A DNA stretch of 64,000 nucleotides, taken from assembly GCA_022376925.1 (NCBI GenBank), contig JAIOJX010000031.1:142370854-142434853 (forward strand), written 5' to 3'. The position numbers and the translations under genes were made by a program. Source of the stretch: Tragulus kanchil. Taxonomy: Eukaryota; Chordata; Mammalia; Artiodactyla; Tragulidae. The notes beneath the pieces are model-generated. The model did not search any database. It was given only the letters and a program-made list of their open reading frames with translations, and was not told the DNA's origin. Below are positions 47,732-59,560 of this stretch, one piece after another (the first letter of the stretch is position 1; every line of letters starts with the position of its first letter).

Positions 47732-48064
47732 GATTAAAGATATTTATAAAAATAAAAAAGGAAACAATACCCTCCAAGAATATGGAAGTGGGCAAGTTTA
47801 TGTAATAATGGATTGGGAAGTCTGAGTCCTGAGGCCATGATCACAAAAAAACTAATAATATTTACTGTACAAATGCCAAAAAATCTGCACATCAAAATGT
47901 CAAAAATTATAAGTAAAAGGAAGGATAAGAGAGATGATACACATAAATATATTAAATATATATAAATTTATACCACATATATTAAACAAAAAGTTAACCC
48001 CCCTGAATATATAAATAACTTTATCAAATCAATAAGAAAAAGCTGACAATATGAAAATTCTCAA
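47732..48064. other. AT-rich spacer between two opposed SINEs
   Basis: About 330 bases of AT-rich sequence with no recognised feature. It would form the loop if the two SINEs on either side pair in RNA. Confidence 0.6.
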
Positions 48065-48083
48065 AAATGTGTAATGACAAATA

Positions 48084-48399
48084 GGGCTTCCCTGGTGGTC
48101 CAGTGGGCAAGGACACCGCCTTGCAGTGCAAGGGGCGCTGGTTCAGTCCCTGGCCTGGGAAGATCCCTCGTGCCACGGAGTGGCTGGACCCCTGTGCCCA
48201 ATTACCGAGCTGGAGCTCTGGAGTGCATGCGCCCAGAGCTGGTGCTCTGCGACAACAGAGGTCACCACGATGGGAGGCCCACACGGGCCAAAGAACAAAG
48301 ATGGATGAAAAATAGGTAAATGAAAGACCAACAGAAATGGCCAGCCAGCCCCCTCCCTCCCCAACCCACCCCTCGCCCCCTAAAATAAAATTTAAAAAA
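48084..48399 (+). mobile_element. CHR-2-type SINE, extended-tail form, plus strand, with 19-bp TSD
   Basis: Head GGGCTTCCCTGGTGGTCCAG, box-B-like GGTTCAGTCCC, then AACAAAGATGGATGAAAAAT, the extra block GGTAAATGAAAGACCAACAG and a C-rich run, ending in an A-rich tail. The flanking duplication is perfect over 19 bases (48065-48083 and 48400-48418). The youngest-looking insertion in the window. Confidence 0.96.
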
Positions 48400-48418
48400 A
48401 AATGTGTAATGACAAATA

Positions 48419-48745
48419 ATTGATTTATCCAAAAGCATTCAAAAAATTACATTAGTCAGTGTTAATGAGGATGTGAGAAAATGGAAATTCTCACACACTA
48501 CTGATTAGAATACACACTGATGAAACATTTTATAGATAATAACTTAGGTATGAGTATGCTTATAGATCCAGTCTTGCAACTTCTCGCCATTCATCTAAGG
48601 AAAACTCATCTCAAGAAATAATGATAGACGTATGTAAAATTTAACTCTAAGGATGTTTGTTAAACAAACCATTGTTTGGAATACTAAAAGCAGTAGAAAA
48701 CAAAAACAAACAAAAGACCCTCACAGAGGACTGAATGATTATTTA
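48419..48745. other. AT-rich noncoding spacer
   Basis: Sequence between the plus-strand SINE and the mariner MITE. No recognised feature. Confidence 0.5.
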
Positions 48746-48817
48746 TTAGGCTGGCCTAAGAGTTTGTTAGTTTTTCCATAAGAAATTACGGAATGAACTT
48801 TTTTAGCTAACCCAGTA
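48746..48817. mobile_element. Mariner-type MITE
   Basis: About 72 bases with the artiodactyl mariner MITE pattern: TTAGGCTGGCCTAAGAGTTTG at the left, the reverse-complement-like AACTTTTTTAGCTAACCCAG at the right, and TA at both ends. It is far too short to encode a transposase. The left edge of duplication M cuts it at 48762. Confidence 0.8.
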
Positions 48818-50930
48818 AAATGCAGGAAGTAATATTTAACAACAATTCTTGCGATATTTTGCCAACTGGATAAAAGGTTTCAAAAGAGTATATGCGGCAC
48901 AACACCATTTTGTTAAACATTCAGATTAAACTGTATGAATACAGAAAATATAAATGTGAAATTAAAATGTCACTATTAATTAAGGGTGATAATTTTATGA
49001 ATGCTTTTTAACTTGTTTTGTGTGTTCTCTTTTCAACCTTTTTTTAACCATGTGTGTGTGCATGCATGTGTTATATCCTCTACTCTGCAAACCCTGGATT
49101 CTCTTGATTTCATCCAAGGGATGCAAAGAATCTTCCTCATCACTCCTTCTACCTCGAGAACCTGTGGACCCGCTCCTGAGTTGTAGGTTCACAGAAGCAA
49201 GGATTCTACTGTTAATGTTTCCTTTTGCTCCTTGTTCATTTCAGAGATGACACAGGGGCCAGGTGTTTCTCTTCTGCCCTTTATAACAGGAAATATTTTT
49301 AAACGTATTTATAACTTTTTAAGAAATTGCTTAAGTTCTTTGAAACAAATTCAGACAACACAGAACTGCATCAAGCAGAAAGTCCTCTCTCCATCCCTTC
49401 TCTGTATCCAATAACAAGTTTTAGGGATGACCTAAGTTAAGACAAAAGTGTGGTGTGTGTATTTTCTGGTCTTTTCTCAGTGCCTTTATAAATATTTTAA
49501 CTATGCAATCCATCGCAATTTATTTTAGTATATATCTTGTAAAGTGAAATATAATTGCTTACTTTTAACTTTATGAGTGCTAAGAGCAGAATTTACAGTT
49601 TCTCTTTACTCTCTTTTGGGCTAAATGAGAGAGAAAAAAATCAGGGATGGAATTGTATAAAATAGCTTTTTACCCTACAAGTAACTAAGCTTTTCAGAAC
49701 ATCCCTTCTTCCTTATGAAGTAACTTGCAATGCTTATTTTCTTTTTTGGAGATAAGACTGAGAGTATGCATAATAAATTCAAATTCTTCTAGCTTACAGG
49801 AGATAAGGTAAGTGAGAGATATGGACTGAATCCATGAGATTGTAGGGGGTTTGTTAGTTTTTCCATAAGAAATTACGGAATGAACTTTTAGCTAACCCAG
49901 TAAAATGCAGGAAGTAATATTTAACAACAATTCTTGCGATATTTTGCCAACTGGATAAAAGGTTTCAAAAGAGTATATGCGGCACAACACCATTTTGTTA
50001 AACATTCAGATTAAACTGTATGAATACAGAAAATATAAATGTGAAATTAAAATGTCACTATTAATTAAGGGTGATAATTTTATGAATGCTTTTTAACTTG
50101 TTTTGTGTGTTCTCTTTTCAACCTTTTTAACCATGTGTGTGTGCATGCATGTGTTATATCCTCTACTCTGCAAACCCTGGATTCTCTTGATTTCATCCAA
50201 GGGATGCAAAGAATCTTCCTCATCACTCCTTCTACCTCGAGAACCTGTGGACCCGCTCCTGAGTTGTAGGTTCACAGAAGCAAGGATTCTACTGTTAATG
50301 TTTCCTTTTGCTCCTTGTTCATTTCAGAGATGACACAGGGGCCAGGTGTTTCTCTTCTGCCCTTTATAACAGGAAATATTTTTAAACGTATTTATAACTT
50401 TTTAAGAAATTGCTTAAGTTCTTTGAAACAAATTCAGACAACACAGAACTGCATCAAGCAGAAAGTCCTCTCTCCATCCCTTCTCTGTATCCAATAACAA
50501 GTTTTAGGGATGACCTAAGTTAAGACAAAAGTGTGGTGTGTGTATTTTCTGGTCTTTTCTCAGTGCCTTTATAAATATTTTAACTATGCAATCCATCGCA
50601 ATTTATTTTAGTATATATCTTGTAAAGTGAAATATAATTGCTTACTTTTAACTTTATGAGTGCTAAGAGCAGAATTTACAGTTTCTCTTTACTCTCTTTT
50701 GGGCTAAATGAGAGAGAAAAAAATCAGGGATGGAATTGTATAAAATAGCTTTTTACCCTACAAGTAACTAAGCTTTTCAGAACATCCCTTCTTCCTTATG
50801 AAGTAACTTGCAATGCTTATTTTCTTTTTTGGAGATAAGACTGAGAGTAAGCATAATAAATTCAAATTCTTCTAGCTTACAGGAGATAAGGTAAGTGAGA
50901 GATATGGACTGAATCCATGAGATTGTAGGG
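48762..50930. repeat. Direct duplication M (48762-49847 and 49849-50930)
   Basis: Offset 1087 at the left edge, becoming 1083 after two run-length differences (AACTTTTTTAGC versus AACTTTTAGC; CCTTTTTTTAACC versus CCTTTTTAACC). Also GAGTATGC versus GAGTAAGC near 49763/50847. One base separates the copies. Confidence 0.95.
49849..49902. mobile_element. Truncated mariner MITE created by duplication M
   Basis: The right three quarters of the MITE at 48746-48817, lacking its left inverted-repeat end because the duplication starts inside the element. Confidence 0.8.
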
Positions 50931-51329
50931 AGTAATGGAGACTTCAGAAAACTGTATGTTGGTACTGAAATTTAAAAATAAGCAAATATTTTTATGATAA
51001 GGGGAAATTATTTTAAAAATACATGCTGAATAAATTCAGGTGTCGTTCGTGAAAAACATGGAAAATCTCTGAACTTCTTCTAAACTGCTATAGATAAGGT
51101 TACAGCAGGTTAGCTGGGAAAAACATTTGATTTGATGTGACCAATGGACCTCCGATACTACCCAGAGCAGAGTTCACAAAGACAACATCAACATTTGGAA
51201 CACCTCTTTGACTTCAGGACTACAGTGCATCCTGATGGATCTTAAGGATACACTGCATCCTGATCTTTGGCAGTGTCAGCTTCTACACGAAACAAGAACA
51301 CTGATCATCAATATTTGAATTCTTAATAT

Positions 51330-51455
51330 GAGACAGGCATGGGGCCAAGCACATTGTTTTCTGCAATACATTATTTTATTTAATCCCTTTGAAAATTCTC
51401 CATCTTGGTACTATCATGAGTTCCCTTTTATAGATGAGGAAATGCAATCTATTTT
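51330..51455 (-). mobile_element. MIR SINE fragment, minus strand
   Basis: TTATTTTATTTAATCCCTTT and CCTTTTATAGATGAGGAAAT match the reverse complement of the MIR core and 3' region. Confidence 0.78.
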
Positions 51456-52433
51456 TAGGTTTTGGTGGGGAAGGAACGTGATGCTACACATGCCCAGCAT
51501 GAGGGTGGGCCTCAGGAAATGCTGATTCCTTTCATTTTCTCTTGAAACCTCTCAATGGAACGTTCTTACCCATTGTCTATGTGACTCCACTAGTCACTCT
51601 CCTAAGAGATCTATAAAAATGATGCAACTCTATCAATCATACCTACAGGAGAAATTTACATAGAGGAGAAAAAGTAAGTTGTGGCAGCAGGGGCAGGGTG
51701 TGGGAGGAGAGACAGATGAAAAGGTTTTGTGCTCACAGCTCCTCTAAGACTTATCTACCTGCTCAGTCCATCTACAGCCCAATTTTGTATACATTTACTC
51801 TCTTTTGGGCTAAATGAGAGAGAAAAATCAGGGATGGAATTGTATAAAATAGCTTTTTACCCTACAAGTAACTAAGCTTTTCAGAACATCCCTTCTTCCT
51901 TATGAAGTAACTTGCAATGCTTATTTTCTTTTTTGGAGATAAGACTGAGAGTAAGCATAATAAATTCAAATTCTTCTAGCTTACAGGAGATAAGGTAAGT
52001 GAGAGATATGGACTGAATCCATGAGATTGTAGGGAGTAATGGAGACTTCAGAAAACTGTATGTTGGTACTGAAATTTAAAAATAAGCAAATATTTTTATG
52101 ATAAGGGGAAATTATTTTAAAAATACATGCTGAATAAATTCAGGTGTCGTTCGTGAAAAACATGGAAAATCTCTGAACTTCTTCTAAACTGCTATAGATA
52201 AGGTTACAGCAGGTTAGCTGGGAAAAACATTTGATTTGATGTGACCAATGGACCTCCGATACTACCCAGAGCAGAGTTCACAAAGACAACATCAACATTT
52301 GGAACACCTCTTTGACTTCAGGACTACAGTGCATCCTGATGGATCTTAAGGATACACTGCATCCTGATCTTTGGCAGTGTCAGCTTCTACACGAAACAAG
52401 AACACTGATCATCAATATTTGAATTCTTAATAT

Positions 52434-52559
52434 GAGACAGGCATGGGGCCAAGCACATTGTTTTCTGCAATACATTATTTTATTTAATCCCTTTGAAAAT
52501 TCTCCATCTTGGTACTATCATGAGTTCCCTTTTATAGATGAGGAAATGCAATCTATTTT
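52434..52559 (-). mobile_element. MIR SINE fragment, second copy in duplication N
   Basis: Same fragment as 51330-51455, shifted by 1104. Confidence 0.78.
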
Positions 52560-53350
52560 TAGGTTTTGGTGGGGAAGGAACGTGATGCTACACATGCCCA
52601 GCATGAGGGTGGGCCTCAGGAAATGCTGATTCCTTTCATTTTCTCTTGAAACCTCTCAATGGAACGTTCTTACCCATTGTCTATGTGACTCCACTAGTCA
52701 CTCTCCTAAGAGATCTATAAAAATGATGCAACTCTATCAATCATACCTACAGGAGAAATTTACATAGAGGAGAAAAAGTAAGTTGTGGCAGCAGGGGCAG
52801 GGTGTGGGAGGAGAGACAGATGAAAAGGTTTTGTGCTCACAGCTCCTCTAAGACTTATCTACCTGCTCAGTCCATCTACAGCCCAATTTTGTATACATTT
52901 ACTGTTCTTTGAAAGGCTGGTAATAATGCTTTGATTAATATGCCTAGGAATGCCTTAAGAGTCTGAACCCAATATCTAAGTACAGACCATTGTGGTAAAG
53001 TAGCAATGTAGTCTCAAAACAAGGTATAAGCAACTCACAAGAAAATAAAATTATACCCCACTGAACGGGTCCAACAACTACCTATATGCATGGTCCTTTT
53101 CCTTTAAGACAATGACTCTCTGCTTGAAGTTCTTGAATGTAATTCAGGAAATGGATTCCCATAAACCTCATGAAATCAGCAGCTTCCACACAATTGTGCC
53201 CATGTGCTTTTTGCAGGAAGATGACTCTGTGACATTCTCAAGAGTGTCTGACCTCAAACACCTACGAACCGTTAGTTTAGAAGCTTACACTCCAATTCAG
53301 ACATGCTGACAGCAAGCAAGACACAATTAACAGTTGTGTATCGACATGAA

Positions 53351-53490
53351 GTGGGTCAGGAAGATACCGTGGAAGAGGAAATGGCAACCTACTCCAGCAT
53401 TCTTGTTACGAAAATCCCACGGAGAGAGGAGCCTGGTGGAGTCCATGGAGTCACAAAGAGTTGAACACAACTGCGTGAGTGAGCACACAC
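53351..53490 (+). mobile_element. Bov-tA SINE, 5'-truncated, plus strand
   Basis: Begins at the GTGGGTCAGGAAGATACC part of the head and follows the Bov-A body to GAGTTGAACACAACTG. The tRNA promoter region is missing. Confidence 0.87.
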
Positions 53491-54425
53491 ATGAGTGAGG
53501 GAGTGGTCACAGCTAAGGACATGTTTATGATTTGGGGGCAGAAATGGGATTAAACAAACAAACAAATACACAGCTCTTTTCTGAGGAAGGGGCATTTTGA
53601 AGTCTTAAAGAAAATAAGGAAGAGAATTCTTTGAAGGCTTTCCTTCTCTAATTAGAAGTCTTTCTCACACTTACTCTGCAACAAACCACCAAGCATTTGC
53701 ATCTAAGTGGAGGGAGTAACCTACCAGCTAATTGAAATTGTTTCAGTGATGCATCTATTTTTCTATTTAGCATCTTTTCTCTCCCTTCACTTTCCATTTC
53801 TTGCCTGAGTTCACATGGCCCATTCCTTGTCTTTTTTAACAACTGGACAAATTATTACCATCAGTAATTTAGAGAGAGGGAAGAGAAATATAAATAAGAG
53901 AAGCGAGTTTCCATGGCAACCACAGCCAGGTGAATGAAACCCTTTCTGTGACTATTTCATTAGTACTCTCCTGAGAACCTGGGTTCCTGTTAACCCACTT
54001 ACGGACCAAGTCTGCTTTTGCCGATGGCTCTCAGATTGCTCACTCACTATTGGAGATGCTGATTTATCATTTTTAGAATGCACTTGGATTTTGTAGCCAG
54101 AAGTGACCACTATCTATTGGTATATCTGTCTCCTGCTTAGAATATGCCCTATGATTCTCCAACATCTGTTCACAGTTCCATGAACAAGGATCCATGACAA
54201 GTCATGTCTTTTTAGAAATCTCAATTAACATTTTAAAAAGCAGAGCACTCATAATGATAGTGTTATGTTTATTGGGTCTCGACACCATCCCATGTGCTTT
54301 TGCAGGAAGATGACTCTGTGACATTCTCAAGAGTGTCTGACCTCAAACACCTGAAGGGCTTACACTCCAATTCAGACATGCTGACAGCAAGCAAGACACA
54401 ATTAACAGTTGTGTATCGACATGAA

Positions 54426-54565
54426 GTGGGTCAGGAAGATACCGTGGAAGAGGAAATGGCAACCTACTCCAGCATTCTTGTTACGAAAATCCCACGGAGA
54501 GAGGAGCCTGGTGGAGTCCATGGAGTCACAAAGAGTTGAACACAACTGCGTGAGTGAGCACACAC
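54426..54565 (+). mobile_element. Bov-tA SINE, second copy in duplication O
   Basis: Same truncated SINE as 53351-53490 with the same flanks. Confidence 0.87.
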
Positions 54566-55426
54566 ATGAGTGAGGGAGTGGTCACAGCTAAGGACATGTT
54601 TATGATTTGGGGGCAGAAATGGGATTAAACAAACAAACAAATACACAGCTCTTTTCTGAGGAAGGGGCATTTTGAAGTCTTAAAGAAAATAAGGAAGAGA
54701 ATTCTTTGAAGGCTTTCCTTCTCTAATTAGAAGTCTTTCTCACACTTACTCTGCAACAAACCACCAAGCATTTGCATCTAAGTGGAGGGAGTAACCTACC
54801 AGCTAATTGAAATTGTTTCAGTGATGCATCTATTTTTCTATTTAGCATCTTTTCTCTCCCTTCACTTTCCATTTCTTGCCTGAGTTCACATGGCCCATTC
54901 CTTGTCTTTTTTAACAACTGGACAAATTATTACCATCAGTAATTTAGAGAGAGGGAAGAGAAATATAAATAAGAGAAGCGAGTTTCCATGGCAACCACAG
55001 CCAGGTGAATGAAACCCTTTCTGTGACTATTTCATTAGTACTCTCCTGAGAACCTGGGTTCCTGTTAACCCACTTACGGACCAAGTCTGCTTTTGCCGAT
55101 GGCTCTCAGATTGCTCACTCACTATTGGAGATGCTGATTTATCATTTTTAGAATGCACTTGGATTTTGTAGCCAGAAGTGACCACTATCTATTGGTATAT
55201 CTGTCTCCTGCTTAGAATATGCCCTATGATTCTCCAACATCTGTTCACAGTTCCATGAACAAGGATCCATGACAAGTCATGTCTTTTTAGAAATCTCAAT
55301 TAACATTTTAAAAAGCAGAGCACTCATAATGATAGTGTTATGTTTATTGGGTCTCGACACCATCCCCTTTGATTAGAAGGATCAGTCAGGAGGGACTAAG
55401 TAATGCTGTGATAACACACAGCCCTT

Positions 55427-55912
55427 ATGATGGTTTATTTTTATGCGTCTACTTGGCTAGGCTATGGTGCTCAGTTGGTTGGTCAAATACCATTTTAAAT
55501 GCTACTCTGAAGTGACTTTTTAAAGATATTAATATTTAAATCAGTAGACTTTGAGTAAAGCAGATTACCTTTAATAATGTGGGTGGGACTTTCAATTGAA
55601 GGACTTATGAGAAAAGACTTAGGTCACCCAAAAAGGAAGGAATTCTGCCTCCAGATTCATTATAATATTGGTTCCTGCCAGAATTACCAGCCCATGGACC
55701 TGCCCTACAAATTTCAGACTTAATAGTCCTTATATCCACATGAGCCAATTTCTTAAAATAAACTTTCATCTATATCTCCATCTCTCTATCTCATCTATTT
55801 ATTTATCTAGATAGCAAGAGATTATTCATTCATTCAGAGAGTATACATAATATGTATCTTCAATCCTATTGGTTTTATTTCTCTGGAGAACCTGACTAAT
55901 TAGTTGCCACTT
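55427..55912 (+). repeat. Ancient eutherian interspersed repeat
   Basis: ATGGTTTATTTTTATGCGTC, TCAGTAGACTTTGAGTAAAG, AATGTGGGTGGGACTTTCAA, GAGCCAATTTCTTAAAATAA and the end TCTCTGGAGAACCTGACTAA match, in order, a well-known mammalian repeat that I do not name with certainty. A TCTA-rich stretch lies inside. Duplication P starts in it at 55553, so only its right part recurs at 56658-57017. Confidence 0.7.
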
Positions 55913-57763
55913 CTCATTGACTTAACCCAATCAAAGTTCATTTCTTCTTCATGTTTCATGTTCAATTCAAGTTAGCAGAAGACTTAAGACATGTCAATCA
56001 CTCAGGGGCCCAGGTTAAAGAGTCTCCATCTCAATATGTACTTTCATGGTCACAGTGGCAGAGGAAGGGGCCCTGGTATGCCAAACACTGGCTTTCGAGC
56101 TTCCATCTGGATGTGATACCTGCTATTTTCACTTGCATTTCATTGGCCTAAGCAAATCTTATGGCCCTCCTAGCTTCAAAGGAGGCAAGGAACTGTAATT
56201 CTATCAGGCACCTGGAAGGACAAAAGCCAGAAATATTCAGTGACCATGGTAGACATTTATGGAACCTCTTGGTCTAAAATGTTCCATTGATTAGGAAATG
56301 TGAATCAAGAGGACCAAGCTGTCTGTCTCTCTGGTTCGAGTGACTGTGTGATTATTGGAAAGTGATGTGGCCTACCTTGGCACCAGTTTCTCCATCTGCT
56401 CCATGAAGGACATAGAAAGAATTCTTTCTCTTCTGCTCTCCTGCTACAGCAGAGAGAATATGCAGAGACTTTCAAAGGCCAGTCTCTTCATGGAATATTC
56501 ACACCCGGCACCTAATGGCCATGTTTACTTTTATCTTCTACATCTTCCAACTCCTCAGAAACTCTATTGCCCCACGTTTAAATTTTATTTCAGTAGTATT
56601 CATACCTCCCCTGTTCTCTGTCACCGCCCTATTCCAAGCCATCATCTCCTTTTCCTGGAGTAAAGCAGATTACCTTTAATAATGTGGGTGGGACTTTCAA
56701 TTGAAGGACTTATGAGAAAAGACTTAGGTCACCCAAAAAGGAAGGAATTCTGCCTCCAGATTCATTATAATATTGGTTCCTGCCAGAATTACCAGCCCAT
56801 GGACCTGCCCTACAAATTTCAGACTTAATAGTCCTTATATCCACATGAGCCAATTTCTTAAAATAAACTTTCATCTATATCTCCATCTCTCTATCTCATC
56901 TATTTATTTATCTAGATAGCAAGAGATTATTCATTCATTCAGAGAGTATACATAATATGTATCTTCAATCCTATTGGTTTTATTTCTCTGGAGAACCTGA
57001 CTAATTAGTTGCCACTTCTCATTGACTTAACCCAATCAAAGTTCATTTCTTCTTCATGTTTCATGTTCAATTCAAGTTAGCAGAAGACTTAAGACATGTC
57101 AATCACTCAGGGGCCCAGGTTAAAGAGTCTCCATCTCAATATGTACTTTCATGGTCACAGTGGCAGAGGAAGGGGCCCTGGTATGCCAAACACTGGCTTT
57201 CGAGCTTCCATCTGGATGTGATACCTGCTATTTTCACTTGCATTTCATTGGCCTAAGCAAATCTTATGGCCCTCCTAGCTTCAAAGGAGGCAAGGAACTG
57301 TAATTCTATCAGGCACCTGGAAGGACAAAAGCCAGAAATATTCAGTGACCATGGTAGACATTTATGGAACCTCTTGGTCTAAAATGTTCCATTGATTAGG
57401 AAATGTGAATCAAGAGGACCAAGCTGTCTGTCTCTCTGGTTCGAGTGACTGTGTGATTATTGGAAAGTGATGTGGCCTACCTTGGCACCAGTTTCTCCAT
57501 CTGCTCCATGAAGGACATAGAAAGAATTCTTTCTCTTCTGCTCTCCTGCTACAGCAGAGAGAATATGCAGAGACTTTCAAAGGCCAGTCTCTTCATGGAA
57601 TATTCACACCCGGCACCTAATGGCCATGTTTACTTTTATCTTCTACATCTTCCAACTCCTCAGAAACTCTATTGCCCCACGTTTAAATTTTATTTCAGTA
57701 GTATTCATACCTCCCCTGTTCTCTGTCACCGCCCTATTCCAAGCCATCATCTCCTTTTCCTGG
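55553..57763. repeat. Direct duplication P (55553-56657 and 56658-57763)
   Basis: Constant offset of 1105, directly abutting, with no difference noticed. The left breakpoint is inside an ancient repeat. The 102-codon and 144-codon open frames at 56355 and 57460 are the same sequence read twice, differing only in where the copy ends. Confidence 0.97.
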
Positions 57764-58535
57764 GCTTCTGTAATAATCCTAGAATGAATCTTCTTGCCTC
57801 AACATCCACTCATATCCAATCTATTTTTCTACAAGCTCCCTGCACCTCACCTTCCACCAAGATAACATTAAAAGAAAGGAGGAATACAGTTTAGTAGCTA
57901 AAAAGAGAACAGAATCTGAGCACATACCACCTGGGATTAAATCTTTGTTCTGTCACTTGTAGGTGCCTGGCTTTGCAAAGTTACCTAGCATGTCTGTATC
58001 TCTGTTATCTTCACATGGAAATCATAGATAATAATAGAACTTGCTTCATAGGTTTATTATGAGGATCAATTGTGTTGATATATGCAAATCACCTATAGTG
58101 TTACACAGTAAGCGCTGTGTTTGTCTTTTCTATTATTGAAACTTTTTTGTTATACAATTTGTTTGCCTGTCTCTTTAGGTCCAAATATGAAACCCAATAC
58201 AATGGTAAGTTATCAATAATTATTTGTTGACAACTTAAAATAATTTTATGTTGATAACTTAAATATAAAATATATAATGCATCAGTGAATCCGTGGTAGT
58301 ATCAGGCAGCTTCTAATCTGTCTCCCAGTGATCTCTGCTTCCTGGAATTTATATTCTTGAATGTGGGCTGGATTTAATGACTTGCTTCAATAGGATACAG
58401 CAAAAGTGACCAGCGAAACCTAATACAATGTCCCTCCTGGGATTAGATTATAAAAGAAAGTAGTTTGCATTTCGCTTGTTTTCTCTGTCTCTCTACTGGT
58501 TCATTCTGAAGAGGCAAGATGATATGTCTGAGCTG
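57764..58535. other. Noncoding stretch containing a MIR
   Basis: Apart from the MIR (57900-58125) this is AT-rich sequence without a recognised feature. Confidence 0.5.
57900..58125 (+). mobile_element. MIR SINE, plus strand, near full length
   Basis: ACCACCTGGGATTAAATCTT, CTGTCACTTGTAGG, TTACCTAGCATGTCTGTATC, TTATTATGAGGATCAATTG and CACAGTAAGCGCTGTG follow the MIR consensus in order, with heavy divergence. Confidence 0.8.
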
Positions 58536-58780
58536 CCCTATAGAAAATGCCCATGGGACACAGAACTGAGGGCACTCAATCCAACAGCCATGAGGAACTG
58601 AATTCTGTCAACAGCCCCTGAGTGACCTTGGAAGTGGGTCCTTCTCTACTCTAGCCGTGAGACCGCAGCAGCCCTGGTCAGAACCTTGACTGCGGCCTCA
58701 TGAGTGATCACGAATCAGAGGTTCCAGCTACACTGCTCCTAAATTCTTGCTCCTAAATTCATGGAAACTGTGGGATTATA

Positions 58781-58796
<16 letters not shown>

Positions 58797-58813
<17 letters not shown>

Positions 58814-59107
58814 GGCGGGGGGAGCGTGTTGGGGAGGGAGGGGGGCGGATGGGCCACTCTGTTGGTCTTTCATTTATCCAATTTCATCCATCTTTGTTCT
58901 TTGGCCCATGTGGGCCCCCAATTGTGGTGGTCTCTGTTGTTGCAGAGCACCAGCTTTGGGCACATGTTTCCAGAGCTCTGGTTCGGTAATTGGACACATG
59001 GGTGCAGCTGCTCCACGGCACGTGGGATCTTCCCAGGCCAGGGATCGAACCGGTGCCCCTTGCAATGCAAGGCAGTGTCTTTACCCACTGGACCATCAGG
59101 GAAGCCC
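58797..59107 (-). mobile_element. CHR-2-type SINE, extended-tail form, minus strand
   Basis: Head GGGCTTCCCTGATGGTCCAG on the minus strand, the AACAAAGATGGATGAAATTG motif, the extra AAATGAAAGACCAACAGAG block, then a C-rich run and poly-A (plus-strand poly-T). Flanked by TATATATATTTT-like sequence on both sides, consistent with insertion into a TA-rich site. Confidence 0.93.
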
Positions 59108-59361
59108 TATATATATATTTTATGCTGAGTTTTGGGGTAACGTGTTATGCAGCAAAGGATAACTAATATTAAAATAAAGATAACACTATATAAAATGATT
59201 TGAATATTCAGGGAGAGACTTTTGAACCTTGAGCTTTTAATAGAGGAATCATTTTCTGGGGCTCACTGATAATCATTATTGTCTCCAGAATCATCCTTTT
59301 CTCCGAGGGTCTGTAGGCCCACTTTCTGCTTAAATATTGGAGGCCAACAGTAAGTAAGTAA

Positions 59362-59560
59362 AAACCTGAGTCTCTTAATTTACTAACTGTGTGAACTTGA
59401 CCAAGTGACTATACTTCTCTGAGCAACTTTCATCATTAATAAGATGGAGTTAATGCTATCTCCCTCAGGGAATTACTGTGAGGGTTACAGTGTTGAGAAC
59501 CTGGATAAAACACCTCATTGAGTATCTAGAATACAGCAGATAGTCCGTCAACACTAGACC
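59362..59560 (+). mobile_element. MIR SINE, plus strand
   Basis: ACTAACTGTGTGAACTTGAC, TTCTCTGAGCAACTTTCATC, AATTACTGTGAGGGTTACAG and AGATAGTCCGTCAACAC track the MIR consensus. Confidence 0.8.

Larger units (their letters stand above)
50688..52903. repeat. Direct duplication N (50688-51799 and 51794-52903)
   Basis: Offset 1106, becoming 1104 after an A-run difference (GAGAAAAAAATC versus GAGAAAAATC) near the left edge. The copies share TTTACT at the joint. The first 243 bases are also in copy 1 of duplication M (49605-49847), so they occur three times. A minus-strand MIR is present in both copies. Confidence 0.96.
53199..55366. repeat. Direct duplication O (53199-54291 and 54289-55366)
   Basis: Offset 1090, falling to 1075. 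Copy 1 has one more T in GCTTTTTGC, and about 14 extra bases at 53264-53283 where copy 2 reads CACCTGAAGGGCTTACAC. Both differences lie within 100 bases of the left edge. The copies share CCC at the joint. Confidence 0.95.

Noticed and set aside
47335..47732. Overlapping open frames of 97-104 codons, also at 48024-48364 and 58747-59162
   Set aside because: They are translations of the CHR-2-type SINE in several frames. The shared peptide pieces across loci reflect SINE homology, not a gene family.
55427..55912. Endogenous retrovirus LTR
   Set aside because: The recognisable pieces match an ancient interspersed repeat, but I see no TG...CA ends, primer-binding site or internal retroviral coding sequence next to it.
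56355..57894. Apparent pair of paralogous small proteins (102 and 144 codons)
   Set aside because: The two frames are the same sequence in the two copies of duplication P. The longer one just reads on past the copy end. No domain.
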